From Clavulina sp. PMI_390 (taxonomy: Eukaryota > Basidiomycota > Agaricomycetes > Cantharellales > Hydnaceae), in contig WIDE01000019.1 in the NCBI GenBank assembly GCA_015039315.1, positions 341,613-405,612 on the forward strand: a stretch of DNA of 64,000 nucleotides. The letters are read 5' to 3'. This document shows, piece by piece, positions 11,556 through 23,121 of this stretch. How positions within the stretch are numbered: position 1 is the stretch's first letter; each line of letters begins with the position of its first letter. The position numbers and the translations under genes were made by a program. The notes under the pieces are model-generated. The model searched no databases and was not told where the DNA came from. It saw only the letters and a program-made list of their open reading frames with translations.

Positions 11556-12919
11556 CGCGGGGGTCATCTACCGACCGCAAGTGAGAACGCTCAGTGCTCG
11601 TGTTAGAAGTTTATCCACGAGGTGACACTTGTGGCGGTGTTCGGAGGAGGGCCACCGCCTGGGTTGCCACACCTGAACCCTTGTCAAGTCGCCACCGATA
11701 TCTTAGTTTTATCGCTTCAAGCTCCTCTTCATTTCGCTCGTTCACGTCACTCCGTCAGACTGAAGAAGCGTGAAATTTGGGCTTGTAATGAGAACAGCAA
11801 TCGCTGAGAGCGAACATTCCAGCCATGAGAGGCAATGAAAGGAAGCCCTCTGAGTAAGCTTGAGCCTATTTTCTTGTGTATACCCTGGTCGAAGAAGGTA
11901 GAGAGCCCTTTAAATGTTCAGATGCTTGGTTACCGGCGCCGAAAGTGAAGGAATGGTATATGGGAGGCGAAAGGAGCGGTTCCACTTGGGGATGAACCGT
12001 GGACCTTCCAAACAACATCCTAAGATAAGGCGATTGCGGGACGTAAATCAAAGGCGGCTAGAAACAATGGAAAGTGTCATAGTGCGTAAGTGCATCAAGG
12101 TCCAATGATAGCCGATACTAACCAAAATTGACGAGGGTCGATTGGGTATCGGAAGATAGGCCATGATATACAGAATCAAGGGGAAGCCAGACAACAGACC
12201 TCTGACAGCTTATTCAGCCCTCTGTAAGGTCCGGGTCAGGCAAGGTGAGTGATAATAGACCAGGCTTTGAGATTATGCGAGATAGAGGGATATATGTAGG
12301 ATGTTGTAGCTCCTGTCACCAGTAGGGATAGGACCGGTAAGATTGGTCGCCTCAGAGAGACCTTCATAGGCGATGGGAGCCAGTTCTCTGAAGCGTTCAG
12401 CCTGTTGTTTACGCGGTCTTGGGCACTCTGCGGAATCAATGCGAGCTAAGAAGCGTGGCAAAAATCTAGGTGTAGGTTATGAGGTTATGTATCTGTTTTA
12501 CGCTCGTCAGAATCCCATTGTTTCTATAAAGCAGCTAAGGGCAATGGCTGCATGGGGTAACGCTCATGTATGCTGGGTTTGGCATGATTGCGAGTTAATG
12601 GCGCCTTTTGGACACTGGATCAGAGCTTATATCGACACACGAAGGGGAGCTTGTAGGCCATTAAGCAGACCCAAAGAAGGGAGAAGAGGCGTTTGAGGGC
12701 CACTTCGTGATCAATGACCTAGGGCGGAAGCACAATATAGCTGTTTGGGTTTATTTCGACGGGGCCGAAACTTCTCAATTGCTGAAGCAATGTCGGCTCC
12801 CTGACTCCCAAGCTCTGAATCTCATGCATACTGTAAGGTGGATGTATCCAATAAATCACACTTACGCTGCTGTCTCATATTGGATCGGGGGGATTGAGCC
12901 GCTGATCATGAGTTTTGAA
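11556..12919. other. Spacer between the MFS duplicates
   Basis: About 1.4 kb separating the two duplicated units. It should hold the promoter of the MFS gene starting at 11533 and then unique sequence. Only short open frames occur, none with recognisable domains or consistent splicing. No repeat or mobile-element signature was identified. Confidence 0.4.
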
Positions 12920-13430
12920 CGCTGTCAGTGTCAAATGACAAGCAAAGGATGTGACTGGCGCCGCCACGACCGATTCCACCATGCTGCTTGCTCATTTGAT
13001 ACTTTGCAAGCGAGATCGTGAAAGCTTACGAAGCGGTTGTGAAGAATCAGACTAAGGCCCTCCCAGCATGCGGTCATAGTGATGCAGATGAACGCTGATC
13101 GCACGACATGTGAGGGGGGATACCAGCAAGAGTTAATTTTTGTAATCTTACACTCTAGTGATACGAGAGGTATACTTCTAATAGGGTGTAGTTGCATCGT
13201 GAATGGAATCGTGAAGGTGGAAGAAAACCAAGAGGGGAAAGAAAACAAGAAAGAAGAACGGGGCGATGAAAAGGCCTGTGGGCGTCTAATTTCACACTCC
13301 AAGCAGGTTCCATAGCATCGTCAGATCCTCGCGATCTTTAGAATAAGGCGACGTTGCAGTTGCCTCACTAGTGACATTGGAATAAGATAATGGAAGACGA
13401 GGGTGAACCCTTCGTGTTTTTGACTTCACA

Positions 13431-15406
13431 TTATTCCTCATCCTCGTTCTCCTTGTCGAGATTCATGTCCGGCTTTTCGGGCAGTAGCAGAGCTGAGTGG
13501 ACCGCGAAACCTGTTAGGATCGCTATGAACACAAATACGGCGTATCCATGCATCCCAAGCCACTTGGGATGCGCCATTGAGAGCGAGAAGAGGGAAGAGG
13601 CGCCGACGGGGCCCAAAGCGCGCAGGAAACTGATGACCATTTGGGCGAGCCCATTCGTTGTGCCGAGTAAGGCAGGGTTGGGCGCGGCCGCGCTTACGAA
13701 CATAAAGTTGACACCTGGTCGCATGACGTTATGGTGGTTAGTGAGAAGAGCAGCGATTGGAGACAAGACGGGAACAAAAGGAACGTACTGTATCCCATAT
13801 CGACCATACCGCCCATCAGCATCATCACTAACATCACAGCCCACACACTCCAGTGCAGCTCTCCTACCGGTGTAGGATTTGCCTTTGTTAGCTCGTGCAT
13901 AATAGGGAAACAGGCGAAGATGAACCAAAAGCTGATCATTGTCCCGATCATAATCTTCTTCGGTCCAAAACGTTTTAGTGTGGCAGAAAAAGCAACGAGT
14001 TGCACGATTCCGTCAAAGAGCCCAAAGGCCCCACAGACTACGCCAACGAGTGGCGGAGGGAGACCCAGTCCACCAGCTGAGACAGGCACAGGGAGGAAGA
14101 CAGTGAGGATAGCCCAGAATGAAATCTCGAGGAGCGCAAGCCATCCGTAGTTCATAATGGCAAGGATGACGGGACGAGTGAGCACGCTTCGGAGGGAATT
14201 GTCCTGCGTTTCAGACTTCGGAGGGGGTACATCAGGGTCAAGAGGAGAGCTCGAAGTGGAAGGGTTGGGAATAGCGCCATATGATTTGGCAGACTTCTTT
14301 GTTGACTTGGCCTTTGCTTTTGCGTTTAGGGTCTGGAAGGAACAAAGGTTAGCGACTGAAACGTTTAGACGTCAGAAGGAATAACAACCTCGCCAAGGGC
14401 AAAAAAGGCAAAGATCCAGGCGCACGCGCAGCATGATGCAGCCAAGAAACAAGGGAGGAAATAGGGGTTTGCCGCCAGGAACTTGTTTCCTTTGAAAAGG
14501 GACAATCGTTCAGCGGGGTGCTGGATGGCTCCTCCAATAATAGGAGCTGTTATGCAATGAGGTCTTGGTCAATTTTCCATGGTTTGAAGAATAGATGTGA
14601 AGGAGAGGGCGTACTGATGGTCACCCCAAAGACCCAGGTGATGGGAAGAAGCGAGAGTACTCGGGATCGGTTCGAGTCATTCGTCAGCTCGGCGATCTGG
14701 ATTATGGAAAGGATGAGATGGAAGAAAGGGTACGCAAATCATGAAGTTGGCATACCATTGTCTTTGCAACACCAATATTCCCGTTGAGTACTCCAGCAAT
14801 CATGCGACTAAGGACAACTGCGTGGAATGACTTGGCAAAGCCAAACGATATCATAGATGCTGTTAGCCCGGAGAGCCCAATAAGAAGCACCGGCCTACGG
14901 CCGATTCGATCCGAAAGCCGTCCCCAATGTAGAATGCATAATGCTACGTCCATGAAGATAGAGTCAATAAATGGTGCGCTGGACTGTGGGGTAACATCAT
15001 GCCTTGAGTGAGGAAGAATGCTGATTCCTGGGGACGAGAGTTAGAGGTGACATGTTTGTTTCGAGAAAAAAACTTCGACGGACAATAATTCCAATATAGT
15101 ACCCCACTTGAGATGGGTCCCCGTTCGTGATACCAGTCTCGTTGACCAGCTAAGCGGAAGAAAAAGCGGATAACAACAATCGGGTTCGTAAGTTAGACAT
15201 ATTATAGTGACAGATGGAGGACTTCTGACCTGCGCTAGGAAAGGCATTGGCATGAATGCTACAATCGGCTCGCAAAGACAGACGCTGAGCACGATGAAGA
15301 TTTGGGACCAGTTCCCACTCTGAGGTTTCGGTGGGATGGCTGGCCCTGACTCACCCCCATCCAGGCGTTGACTGTCTGGGGTGTCTAGGAGTCGTTCGGT
15401 CTCCAT
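13431..15406 (-). CDS. MFS transporter (ZIF/YCR023C-like), duplication copy 2
   Basis: Paralogue of the gene at 9584-11533, with the same exon order. ATG at 15406, first exon to 15230 (177 nt), stop at 13431 after KENEDEE. Motif A is HWGRLSDRIGRRPVLLIG, followed by SRMIAGVLNGNIGVAKTM and ELTNDSNRSRVLSLLPITW. The second half includes RSVLTRPVILAIMNYGWLAL and FVFIAILTGFAVHSALLLPE. All segments are open, so the copy looks functional rather than a pseudogene. Intron 1 has a normal GT donor. The intron after FFLTQ appears to have a GC donor (GCATGA) where copy 1 has GTTTGA. Expected to be a plasma- or vacuolar-membrane transporter; substrate unknown. Confidence 0.85.
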
Positions 15407-16120
15407 TGATCTAGTTGGGGGGAAAAAGATCGCCGAGGTGTTCTACCGGCCGCAAGCCTTTAAGGTGGCTGCCGTTGGTTCTCACGGGGATAAAGGATGA
15501 GAATGTCGATCTGTAGTATAAGAAAAAGTTTTTATAGTACAAGGGTTCTTCAGAAGCCCCCAGGGGAATCTGAGAGCTGCTCGTCTGAGGCGGTCGTAAG
15601 TGGTGAGTCAAAATGATCTTTTTGTTTGTACCGCGGGGCCGGGTTTCGGGCTCGATAAACACTTAGGTAACTGGGATGACATGTTGTCCTAATATAGCAG
15701 GTCAAGGCAAGTACGAACAGCATGGAGAGAGAGATTTCAGAGCGCATTTCCATATGGAATAGGTCGGATATTCCGCCTTAAGAGGGTAAATCAGTGGCAG
15801 TGACTAGCAGCACTGCAGATCCCATGTACAGACTTTCACTGGGTCGGGCTAATGGATCGGGGGAGTTTGGTAGCCGAGTGGATATATTTAGAGTGGCTAA
15901 CCGAGGCGCACAATAGATTGGAGAAGAAGAGGCCTTGCTACATGTGGTAGCTGTTGGAAATACGAGAAACACGTGTGTTTGTCATTATTGACCATTGTGT
16001 GGTTCGGCGTCCCATTGAACCACACGAAGCGTGTTGTTCTGCCTCACTGGCGAGGGCATTTCTTCTCTTGACGACCTCCTTTAACGACGGCGACCGCTAG
16101 TATATGACACTGCTACTGTG
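15407..16120. other. Divergent intergenic region
   Basis: About 700 bp between the start codons of the MFS copy 2 (minus) and the ADIP-like gene (plus). It must contain both promoters. No gene, RNA gene or repeat was recognised. Confidence 0.4.
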
Positions 16121-19100
16121 ATGGATACTCTCCAACTTACTCGGTCAACGCGCTTGGTCCGTTGGGCCTATGAGGGTGGTGGCTCACCACAATCCAATGC
16201 ACTATCATCTTCAACAACAGAATCGGATGTCCTTACCTCGGCCTCATCAGAACTCTCCTTCATTAATTCCCAACTTGTCGCCCATGGCTTCATCCGTCCC
16301 CCCGGCCTGGTTCAACCTCTGGCCCGCTTGCCCTCCAAAGACCTCGAGCTCGTGGTTCAATGTTTGAGAGATTTATTAGAGCAACGAATAGTACGCATTC
16401 ATTAAACTATAATTCAGCGGCTTCATAAAGATGCAATATCGCAACTGATTATGCATATATTTATAGACGGACATGGAACGCATTGAGGAATTGACCTCTC
16501 GATTTCGGAGTCTCGGGCAAGACCACGAACGATTAATCGGACTCCACAAATCAGCCAACCAACAAATTGTCCAGGCTCGCCAAGATTGCGAAGCGGCCAA
16601 AGCAAAACACGCGTGAGTAGCCAATCTCACTGCATCAACCCTGGTCCCCTTAGTGACCAGGGAGTTGTACCTTTTCTCCTTAGCACTACCACAAGCCAGT
16701 ACGTGGAGCTCCAGGCGACTCACAAGCAGACTGCTTTCAATCTGCAGAGAGCCCAGTCTGCATTGCAGTTTGCTCGTCAAACAGCCCAGAACGAGATAAA
16801 GCGAAAGGACAAGGAGATCGAGAAGATCCAAGAACGTTGGAGCAAACTCGTGAATGACCAATACAAGAACTCACCTCCTGGTGGAATGAAGTGCACAAAC
16901 TTGGTTGCTGGTAGTGCTCTCGGAGGTCCTCGAGTAAGTGATCCGTAGGTCATGACATGCGTTGATGGCTCACGTGTCTAAATTTCCCACTTCAAGGGTC
17001 CGTCGATTCTGGAGGACGCACTGGAGAATCTTCAGGTCGACCATGACCGCTTGTCCGTCCAAAACGAGGCCTTCCGGAACACCCTCATCGCATGTGCAAG
17101 AAGCCTTGACCGCCTATCTCAATGGAACCAAGCCGCAGCGCCCTCTCGACCTGTCACCGATCTCACTCTTTTCCCTCCGTCCGAACAACCATGGAAGAGC
17201 GACTCTGAGAACGCACACAAGGCCCTCAATAATCTGCTTCTCAGTGTGGAATCAACTGTAAAGGCAAACGCCCAGGAAAACTCTGGGGATATTGTGGGTG
17301 ACGACGCTGTCAGGCAGCAGACGGCTCGAGAAAAAGCTGTGAAAGAGAAGATGGAGGCTGAGATTGCATCTCTCCGTTCTGAACTCGGTTTGTCATCCTT
17401 CATTTCGTATTTAGCCCCCCGTTGTTGATTCGTAGCTTGCCCTCACAGAACAAAGTCGACAAGCTCTGACGGAGCAGATGAATGGTGCTCTGGATGCATT
17501 CTCGCGGGATCAACGGTTGCTTCGTGGCCAACCAAGACCCTCAGCTACTGGCTCCGACGAGTACGTGGAAACCCTTTCATGCCGCTCTCGCCGCATTCTC
17601 ATCTTGTTGTATTGTTCAATAGGGACGCTGCTGCGGAAGCCCAAGAGCGAAGCGCTCAGTTAGATGAACGGGCGAAGCTTCTCGAGGAGGGTCAGGCAAG
17701 GCTGGCTGCTTCAGCAATTGAGCTAGGAAAAGAGCGGAACGCTATAGCTGTGAGTAATTCCCTATACCACCATTCTATTTTTCCACTCAACACTTTCTTC
17801 TGAAGGCTGCCAAATTGGAGCTGGAAGAAGAGCGTCGCGCTTGGAAGCTGCAGCAGCTCTTGGACGAACTTCCTGAGTCTCCCGCGGCACCAGCCAACAG
17901 TGTTCTTTCGCCCCGGAAGGGTGCAGCCATCCCTAAACCCAACTTCGGCCATCTCGATCCAGCGTCTCCACCAAGGAAACCCAAAGTGCACAGCCCCAAG
18001 AAAGTTCAGCTGCGTGTTAGTCCCAACAGGCGCAGTCCTCGGAGGGTAGTTTCTCTTCCCAACCCACGTCCTGTTCTACTATCGGACGAGATTATCGAAG
18101 AGGAAGAGGGGCTAGACGTGGAAAGTCCACCTCCTGCGTCCATGAATAACTCAGAAGCAGCATTGCCATCGTCATCGAGCAATCCCTTTGACCAGATTCT
18201 TGCTCAATCGGCCCAAGCAGCACAATCTCTGAGTGCCTTGACCCTTTCTCCGGAGAAGAAGAAAGTCCTGGATCTCCCCTCCTCCAATGCATTCCCAGCA
18301 GCAGTTGAGCCCTCTGTCCCATCAGTTATGTCTGGACCACCACCGAGCCCACTCCCCTCCCATTTGATGTCGACTCCGACCTCACTCTCTGCGGCGCAGG
18401 CACGGTTGAAGAAGAACCCTTATGCTCCCATTGTTCCTTCACCGCTGTCACGGATTTTACGGATGGCTGACACTCCACCTCTGGGAGCATCCTCCAGCTC
18501 AGCAGCTTCCAGCTCTTCCGAGACAGGGCTAGGTAACGAGCCCACCCCCAGAGCGCCGATCCCTGCTCCTAAATGGACGCTTGCCAAGCTCGTGGAGGAT
18601 GACGACGAGGAAGGCGCAAGTGATTCACCACTGGTACCTGTACCCATCATCACTCTTGCTGAAGAGCTGGCGTTGGCAGAAGAGGATGGTGGCCGCAACT
18701 CGCAACGTTCGAGAGCGAAACCCAAGAAGTCGCCGGCAAAACGGATTAATCGATCACCTTCTCCCCGCCGACTAACGGCCAAGGAGAAGGGGAAAGCACG
18801 AGTGTTGGGTGGCCAACCTCGGCCCGTCGCGCCAATGGCCAGTATGAGAGCAGTCCAAAAGGAGAAAGAGAATACAGCTCCACCACGCTCTGCTCCGGTC
18901 CTTCTCGCAGTGCCTTCCCAGCTAGATGAGGTCGATGAAGAGGAAGATGATCTCTTCGACCTAAAGAAACCGCCGCCTACGTTGGTTGCGCTCCCTGTCC
19001 CGCCAAGCTTGGTCCACACTAGCGCTCCTATATCCAAAAAGATCACCATTGGTGCAAAAGTTGTGGGCGGGAAGCCAATAACAAATCCACCACACTTGGT

Positions 19101-19233
19101 GGCGAATCGTGGAAAAATTGGGTTACGCCCTTCGCTCGTCAATGCCGGGACAACAGGTCCTCGTTCGTTAAGAGAACGGGTTGGCCAGCGATATTCGCAG
19201 CAATCATACATCGCTGTACCCAGAGGCGACTAG
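16121..19233 (+). CDS. ADIP/SSX2IP/Msd1-like coiled-coil protein
   Basis: Seven exons that keep frame: 16121-16390, 16467-16612, 16684-16933, 16997-17387, 17449-17560, 17623-17749 and 17806-19233, giving 907 residues. The N-terminus contains a conserved-looking helix (SELSFINSQLVAHGFIRPPG) followed by long coiled coils: RIEELTSRFRSLGQDHERL, QTAQNEIKRKDKEIEKIQER, then further heptads up to exon 7. This order is that of the afadin/alpha-actinin-binding (ADIP, SSX2IP) family. Its fungal members include S. pombe Msd1 and Aspergillus TinA, which act at spindle pole bodies and microtubule minus ends. The last 470 residues are Ser/Pro-rich and disordered, with many SP/TP sites as expected for a cell-cycle kinase target. 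Family call is good; the specific role is inferred. Confidence 0.78.
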
Positions 19234-19490
19234 CTTGTGTCGCCCATCTCAAGCGCATCTTCATCAATCTCGTTTCTTGGTTTATGTTTGTATTCCATTG
19301 GCCCCTCCACTCCTCACTGCCATCACACTTGTTTCTGATATGACATGATATGACACGACACGAAAACCACATAATTGTTCCTGTATATGTTATAGCTTTT
19401 GAACTACTAGTTGATCACATGCTCTTCATTCCTGATCAAATACTTTTCTCGTTCCTGTGACGTTATTCAGTGACCAGCCACGCATTCATC

Positions 19491-19526
19491 ATGCCTCAAG
19501 GCGACGACCAAGTGACTTATCAGTAG
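19491..19526 (+). promoter_or_regulatory. Candidate upstream ORF (11 codons) before the C2-like gene at 19602
   Basis: A short open frame, MPQGDDQVTYQ-stop, lies about 75 bp before the ATG at 19602. The other plus-strand paralogue has a matching short frame at the same relative place (21587-21619), also beginning MPQGD. Conservation may reflect translational control or just recent duplication of the leader. Confidence 0.35.
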
Positions 19527-19601
19527 CGTCTGTGTCGTGCAGCTGTTAAGACGAAAACCTGGGCCGCGTTCTACTGCCCTCTGGCGTACCTTGAATTCTA
19601 A

Positions 19602-20998
19602 ATGGGGAACCACCCCTCGTCTGCTGCTGAAGCTCCAGCTCTGAATCCCTATGCGAACCCGGACCCCAAGCCCCAACTTTTAGGTGACGGGACAGAGGAA
19701 GATGCACATGAAGGGTGGAAGAAACGGCTGACAAAGCGTATGAATCGGTTATCCCGAGACTCAAGTGAGCAAAAGGTGAGTCCCTCTTCCAGCGCTGGCA
19801 TATAGTTGAGGCGACTTCTTCACTGAGTATACCTCCCCATTGCATCTGTTCGTCAAGGGGCGCCCATTGTCCAATACACCACCACTGCCACCACCCCCTA
19901 CGCTGATATACACGCCGCCGACCCCCGAACGCTCTAACACCGAGGGAGCGGAAGAGTCACTCACAACTCCGGGCAAATCTTCGGAAGAAACGCCTGTCCT
20001 CCAGACTCAAAAGGCCGATCCACAAGTGTGGCGTATCCGTTTTCAAATCACAGTACGTTGCAATAGTAATTGTGCCTATCAGTGTCATCAAAGTTACCGA
20101 CTCGGGCCTGCTTGGTGTCAATCTTTCCCTATCAGGATCTCACTGGCTCCGCCCTTCCACCAAGCCCAAGGTTATGCTGATCCCTACCTGAGTATAGCCT
20201 CTCGTAATAATATCTATTCTAACAGCCCTATCCCATGTCTTTTGGAGCTTGATGGCACAAGCCAGGTCTTTCGAGCTGACCTAGCGCAATGGCATCAACC
20301 CGTGTGGGAGACCGAGCTCGCGTTTTGGGATGAAGGAAACGTCGAATATTATCAGAACCTCATATTGAAATGCACAGTGACTGTGCGGATCGACACAGAC
20401 TTCAAGGGGGTTCTTCAAATTCCTTGGTCTGGGATTGCTTCAGGGGGTGCGTAAACTGTCTCGAGCATTTGGTCTCCAACCGAGTAATACCCAATGATAC
20501 CCAGGGTGGTTTGGCGCTGTACTCTCTGTGCGTCCCACTTTCTATGGGCCTCCAACCGATTCGAGGACATTGCAAGCTCGTCTGTTCGTTGACCTGGCTA
20601 GGGCTCAGGCTCGGGTACGTCTGGACTGATCCTTCCATGAAATTCTGCTCTCCGCTCAGACTGCTTCATATCATTTGTAGCCATTGTTTCCTCAACCGAC
20701 AAACCCATGGATGCCGCTAGCTAATGCATTACCAAGCGTCACGCCGCCAGAATTTGTACCGCCTCTACAGCAGTCGCACTTGCCACCGACTATCTCCCCA
20801 TCTCCTTTGGCACCTCTCCCGACTCTCCCGTCCCCCCCTTCTACTCCATCTCCCTCGTCTCCCCCGCCCCCGCCCACACTCCCTATCTTATTACCTGAAC
20901 CAGTGCCTCGTAGAAGACTAAGACCCGTCTCAATCTGGTCTCCGCATACATACTCGGCGCCACACTGGGGCCCTCGATCATCTATATGGGCTCACTGA
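19602..20998 (+). CDS. Single C2-like domain protein, candidate N-myristoylated, Trp-rich tail (family member C)
   Basis: Six exons with consistent phases: 19602-19775, 19858-20052, 20136-20170, 20226-20446, 20505-20614 and 20681-20998, giving 350 residues. The start MGNHPS fits the N-myristoylation pattern (Gly2, Ser6). It is followed at about 45-58 by a basic helix-like segment, WKKRLTKRMNRLSRD. Residues 59-115 are a Pro-rich linker. The C2-like domain (about 116-245) runs VWRIRFQIT, CLLELDGTSQ, HQPVWETELAFWDE, then TDFKGVLQIPW, resembling a C2 beta-sandwich; no clear set of calcium-binding aspartates is visible. Residues 246-320 are very Pro-rich. The tail is RRLRPVSIWSPHTYSAPHWG followed by PRSSIWAH. 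Only one C2-like unit is present, unlike the genes at 13 and 3029. Likely a lipid-anchored adaptor; function unknown. Confidence 0.72.
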
Positions 20999-21586
20999 AT
21001 GTCTCTGAAACAACGGACCAATTGATTACTGTGCTTCAAAAAATAGGCCCACATTATCAATATTTATTCTCAGTGGTCAATGTACCGCAGCCGAATATAT
21101 TTCTTTTTGGTTGCATATTCTATCATCAACAGTATCTTTCCTCATTGACACCAAACTCGAGTTAGATGATGACTGATAGCTGGGCATAGACGTAGCCTGC
21201 TGATGTGTTCTTCGGAATCTGCCATACTTGAGACAAGGATATTTACCCTTTCTAGATCTAGGAGGGAAAGGACAATTTTTGGAGGAGTCAGCGCTGGATT
21301 CTTAGCTCCTTTCCCCCCTAGCTATCTGCTTGGAACGGTTGCCTGGTACGCTCCAGCACCTTGACATCTCTGCACTACTATACAACACTTCACATGTGAC
21401 GTCATTGACCAGGAGGAAATGGTTTGGCACCAAATAGGCTGCTGAACCTTTGCATATATATGAACTGAGCAGCATAGCTTGATACTGGTTCATCATATGT
21501 TCTTTGTTCCCGATCAGATGTTTCGCTGTTTGTGGGAATGTTTTGTGACATGGAATCATGATCCAGTGACCGGTCGCGCATCCGCC
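20999..21586. other. Intergenic between the plus-strand C2-like paralogues
   Basis: Holds the 3' flank of the upstream paralogue and, from about 21450, a leader region that aligns with 19385-19500 upstream of the first paralogue. No separate gene was seen. Confidence 0.45.
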
Positions 21587-21619
21587 ATGCCTCAAGGCGA
21601 TGTCGGAGTAACTTCTTGA
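21587..21619 (+). promoter_or_regulatory. Candidate upstream ORF (10 codons) before the C2-like gene at 21703
   Basis: Reads MPQGDVGVTS-stop, ending about 83 bp before the ATG at 21703. It is the counterpart of the frame at 19491-19526, with the first five codons conserved and different ends. Confidence 0.35.
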
Positions 21620-21702
21620 TAACTTTCACGGTAGAAAGCTGCTGAGACCACAACCCAACCCAAACTCTGCATTCTCGAGGGTATCACAGAGTTTAGCTTG
21701 TG

Positions 21703-22985
21703 ATGGGGAACCAGCCATCCACGTCCGAACCTCAATATGAGGAACCTAACCAAGAGCCTCCTCTGAGCGACGTGGGGGAAAAGGACTCATCCCAAAAATG
21801 GAAGAAACGACTGACGAAGCCTATCAACCGCTTATCTCGCGATTTTGGTCGCCACAAGGTGCGTACACACTGGCTCTCCGGTTGAGTATTGGCATGTACT
21901 TGAGACGACTTTTCAATCTATTCGTCAAGGCTCGCCCAGTATCCAATGCACCAGCACCTCCTATACTCATTTATACGCCTCCGACTCCTGTTCGGTCCAA
22001 TACAGATGGGGAAGAGCAATCAGTTGGTACTCCTGATAGGACTTCTGACGAAGTACCCGTCCTCGACATTCAAAAGGCTCCTCGGGTCTGGCGTATCCGC
22101 ATTGAAAGAGCAGTGAGTGCTTTCATCATCTCCCGGAGACGTTTGTTCTTGCTCATATATTCATTTTTGCTCATTAGGAATTCACTGGCCTCGCCCTTCC
22201 TCAAGACTCAAGGTCATCCAGCCCATTCTGATTCCGGATTCATGCAACCATCCTAACGGTTCCACTACAGAGGATATGTCTCTTGTCGCTTGGAGCTTGA
22301 ATTCACTGATCAGATCTACAACACCGACCTTGCACCGCCGCAGCGGCCCGTGTGGACCAACGAGTTCTCATTCGAGAAGAGAGACATCGAGCTTAATGAT
22401 CGCCTCATTATAGAGTGCACGATGTCAGTAGCACTGAACACAATCTTGAAGGGAACCGCGTACATCCTTCATCGTCCGCAACTGGAAGAGAATTGGGCAG
22501 GTTCGTGCTTCTTTCCTGTCACTACTTTGTTCTTCTTGGGGCAAGCTTATTCAATATGCAACGCCATTCGGTTTTCTAGACTGGTTTCCCTTGGAGCTCG
22601 ATCCCAGCATTCAGAATCCCTATTGGACTTCCGAAAAATCCGCCGAACCGCGCGCCAAGTTGTTTATTCGATCAATGGGCGGAGTACGTCTTCACTGTTC
22701 TCCTTGTGAACTTCTAGATCTTGGCTCATGTGTCTTTAGACAAAAAATGCCCAGGATCCATTCCCTCCTATGCCGGCTAATGAGGTGCAAACCGTCACAT
22801 TGCAGGAATCTGGACCACCTACGCCGAGACCAGACTCGCCTCCAGTTGTCTTCCCACCTCCCCCACCCCCAACATTATCACCTCGGCCATTGTATGCCAG
22901 AAGATCAAGGCCAGTCTCAATATGGTCTCCCCAGAGATACTCGGCGCCGCAGTGGGGTCCCCGATCATCTATATGGGCCCAGTAA
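21703..22985 (+). CDS. Single C2-like domain protein, candidate N-myristoylated, Trp-rich tail (family member D)
   Basis: Six exons matching the paralogue at 19602: 21703-21858, 21930-22112, 22178-22212, 22271-22500, 22580-22683 and 22740-22985, giving 317 residues. The third exon is 35 nt in both genes. Start MGNQPS again fits N-myristoylation and is followed by WKKRLTKPINRLSRD. The C2-like domain (about 105-236) includes VWRIRIERA, EFTGLALPQDSRGYVSCRLE, PVWTNEFSFEKRD and DWFPLELD. A Pro-rich stretch leads to the tail RRSRPVSIWSPQRYSAPQWG followed by PRSSIWAQ. The intron at 22213-22270 has a weak donor (GTCATC), accepted because skipping it breaks the frame and because the paralogue has an intron at the same spot. 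Function unknown. Confidence 0.72.
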
Positions 22986-23121
22986 ACTAGCAGTACTATC
23001 GAATCTGGCGGATGAGCCATACGATTTTTGCCCTGTATTATCCATATTTATTATTCCTCAGTCGATGTATGGGCGATTGGGGATAATTCACTTATATTGC
23101 GCACCCCACAATCAATAGTAA

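Larger units (their letters stand above)
9075..15420. repeat. Tandem segmental duplication (two units, about 3.85 kb apart)
   Basis: Unit 1 is about 9075-11555 and unit 2 about 12920-15420. Each carries one minus-strand MFS transporter plus about 450 bp of its 3' flank. The flanks still align without coding constraint: for example the element around 9102-9150 is recognisable at 12938-12985, and 9300-9345 at 13145-13200. Coding identity is high and intron positions are the same, so the duplication is fairly recent. The unique spacer is 11556-12919. Confidence 0.8.

Noticed and set aside
12373..12696. 107-residue frame between the MFS duplicates
   Set aside because: No domain, no matching frame in a paralogous segment and no upstream promoter-like features. 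Treated as non-coding.
18420..19211. 263-residue open frame opposite the ADIP-like C-terminus
   Set aside because: Antisense shadow of a Ser/Pro-rich exon; it has no plausible start context and the plus strand is clearly coding.
13..22985. Idea that the C2-like genes are arrestin-like or effector genes with signal peptides
   Set aside because: No N-terminal signal peptide is visible, the plus-strand members start with a myristoylation-type MGN, and the strand pattern fits C2 better than an arrestin fold.
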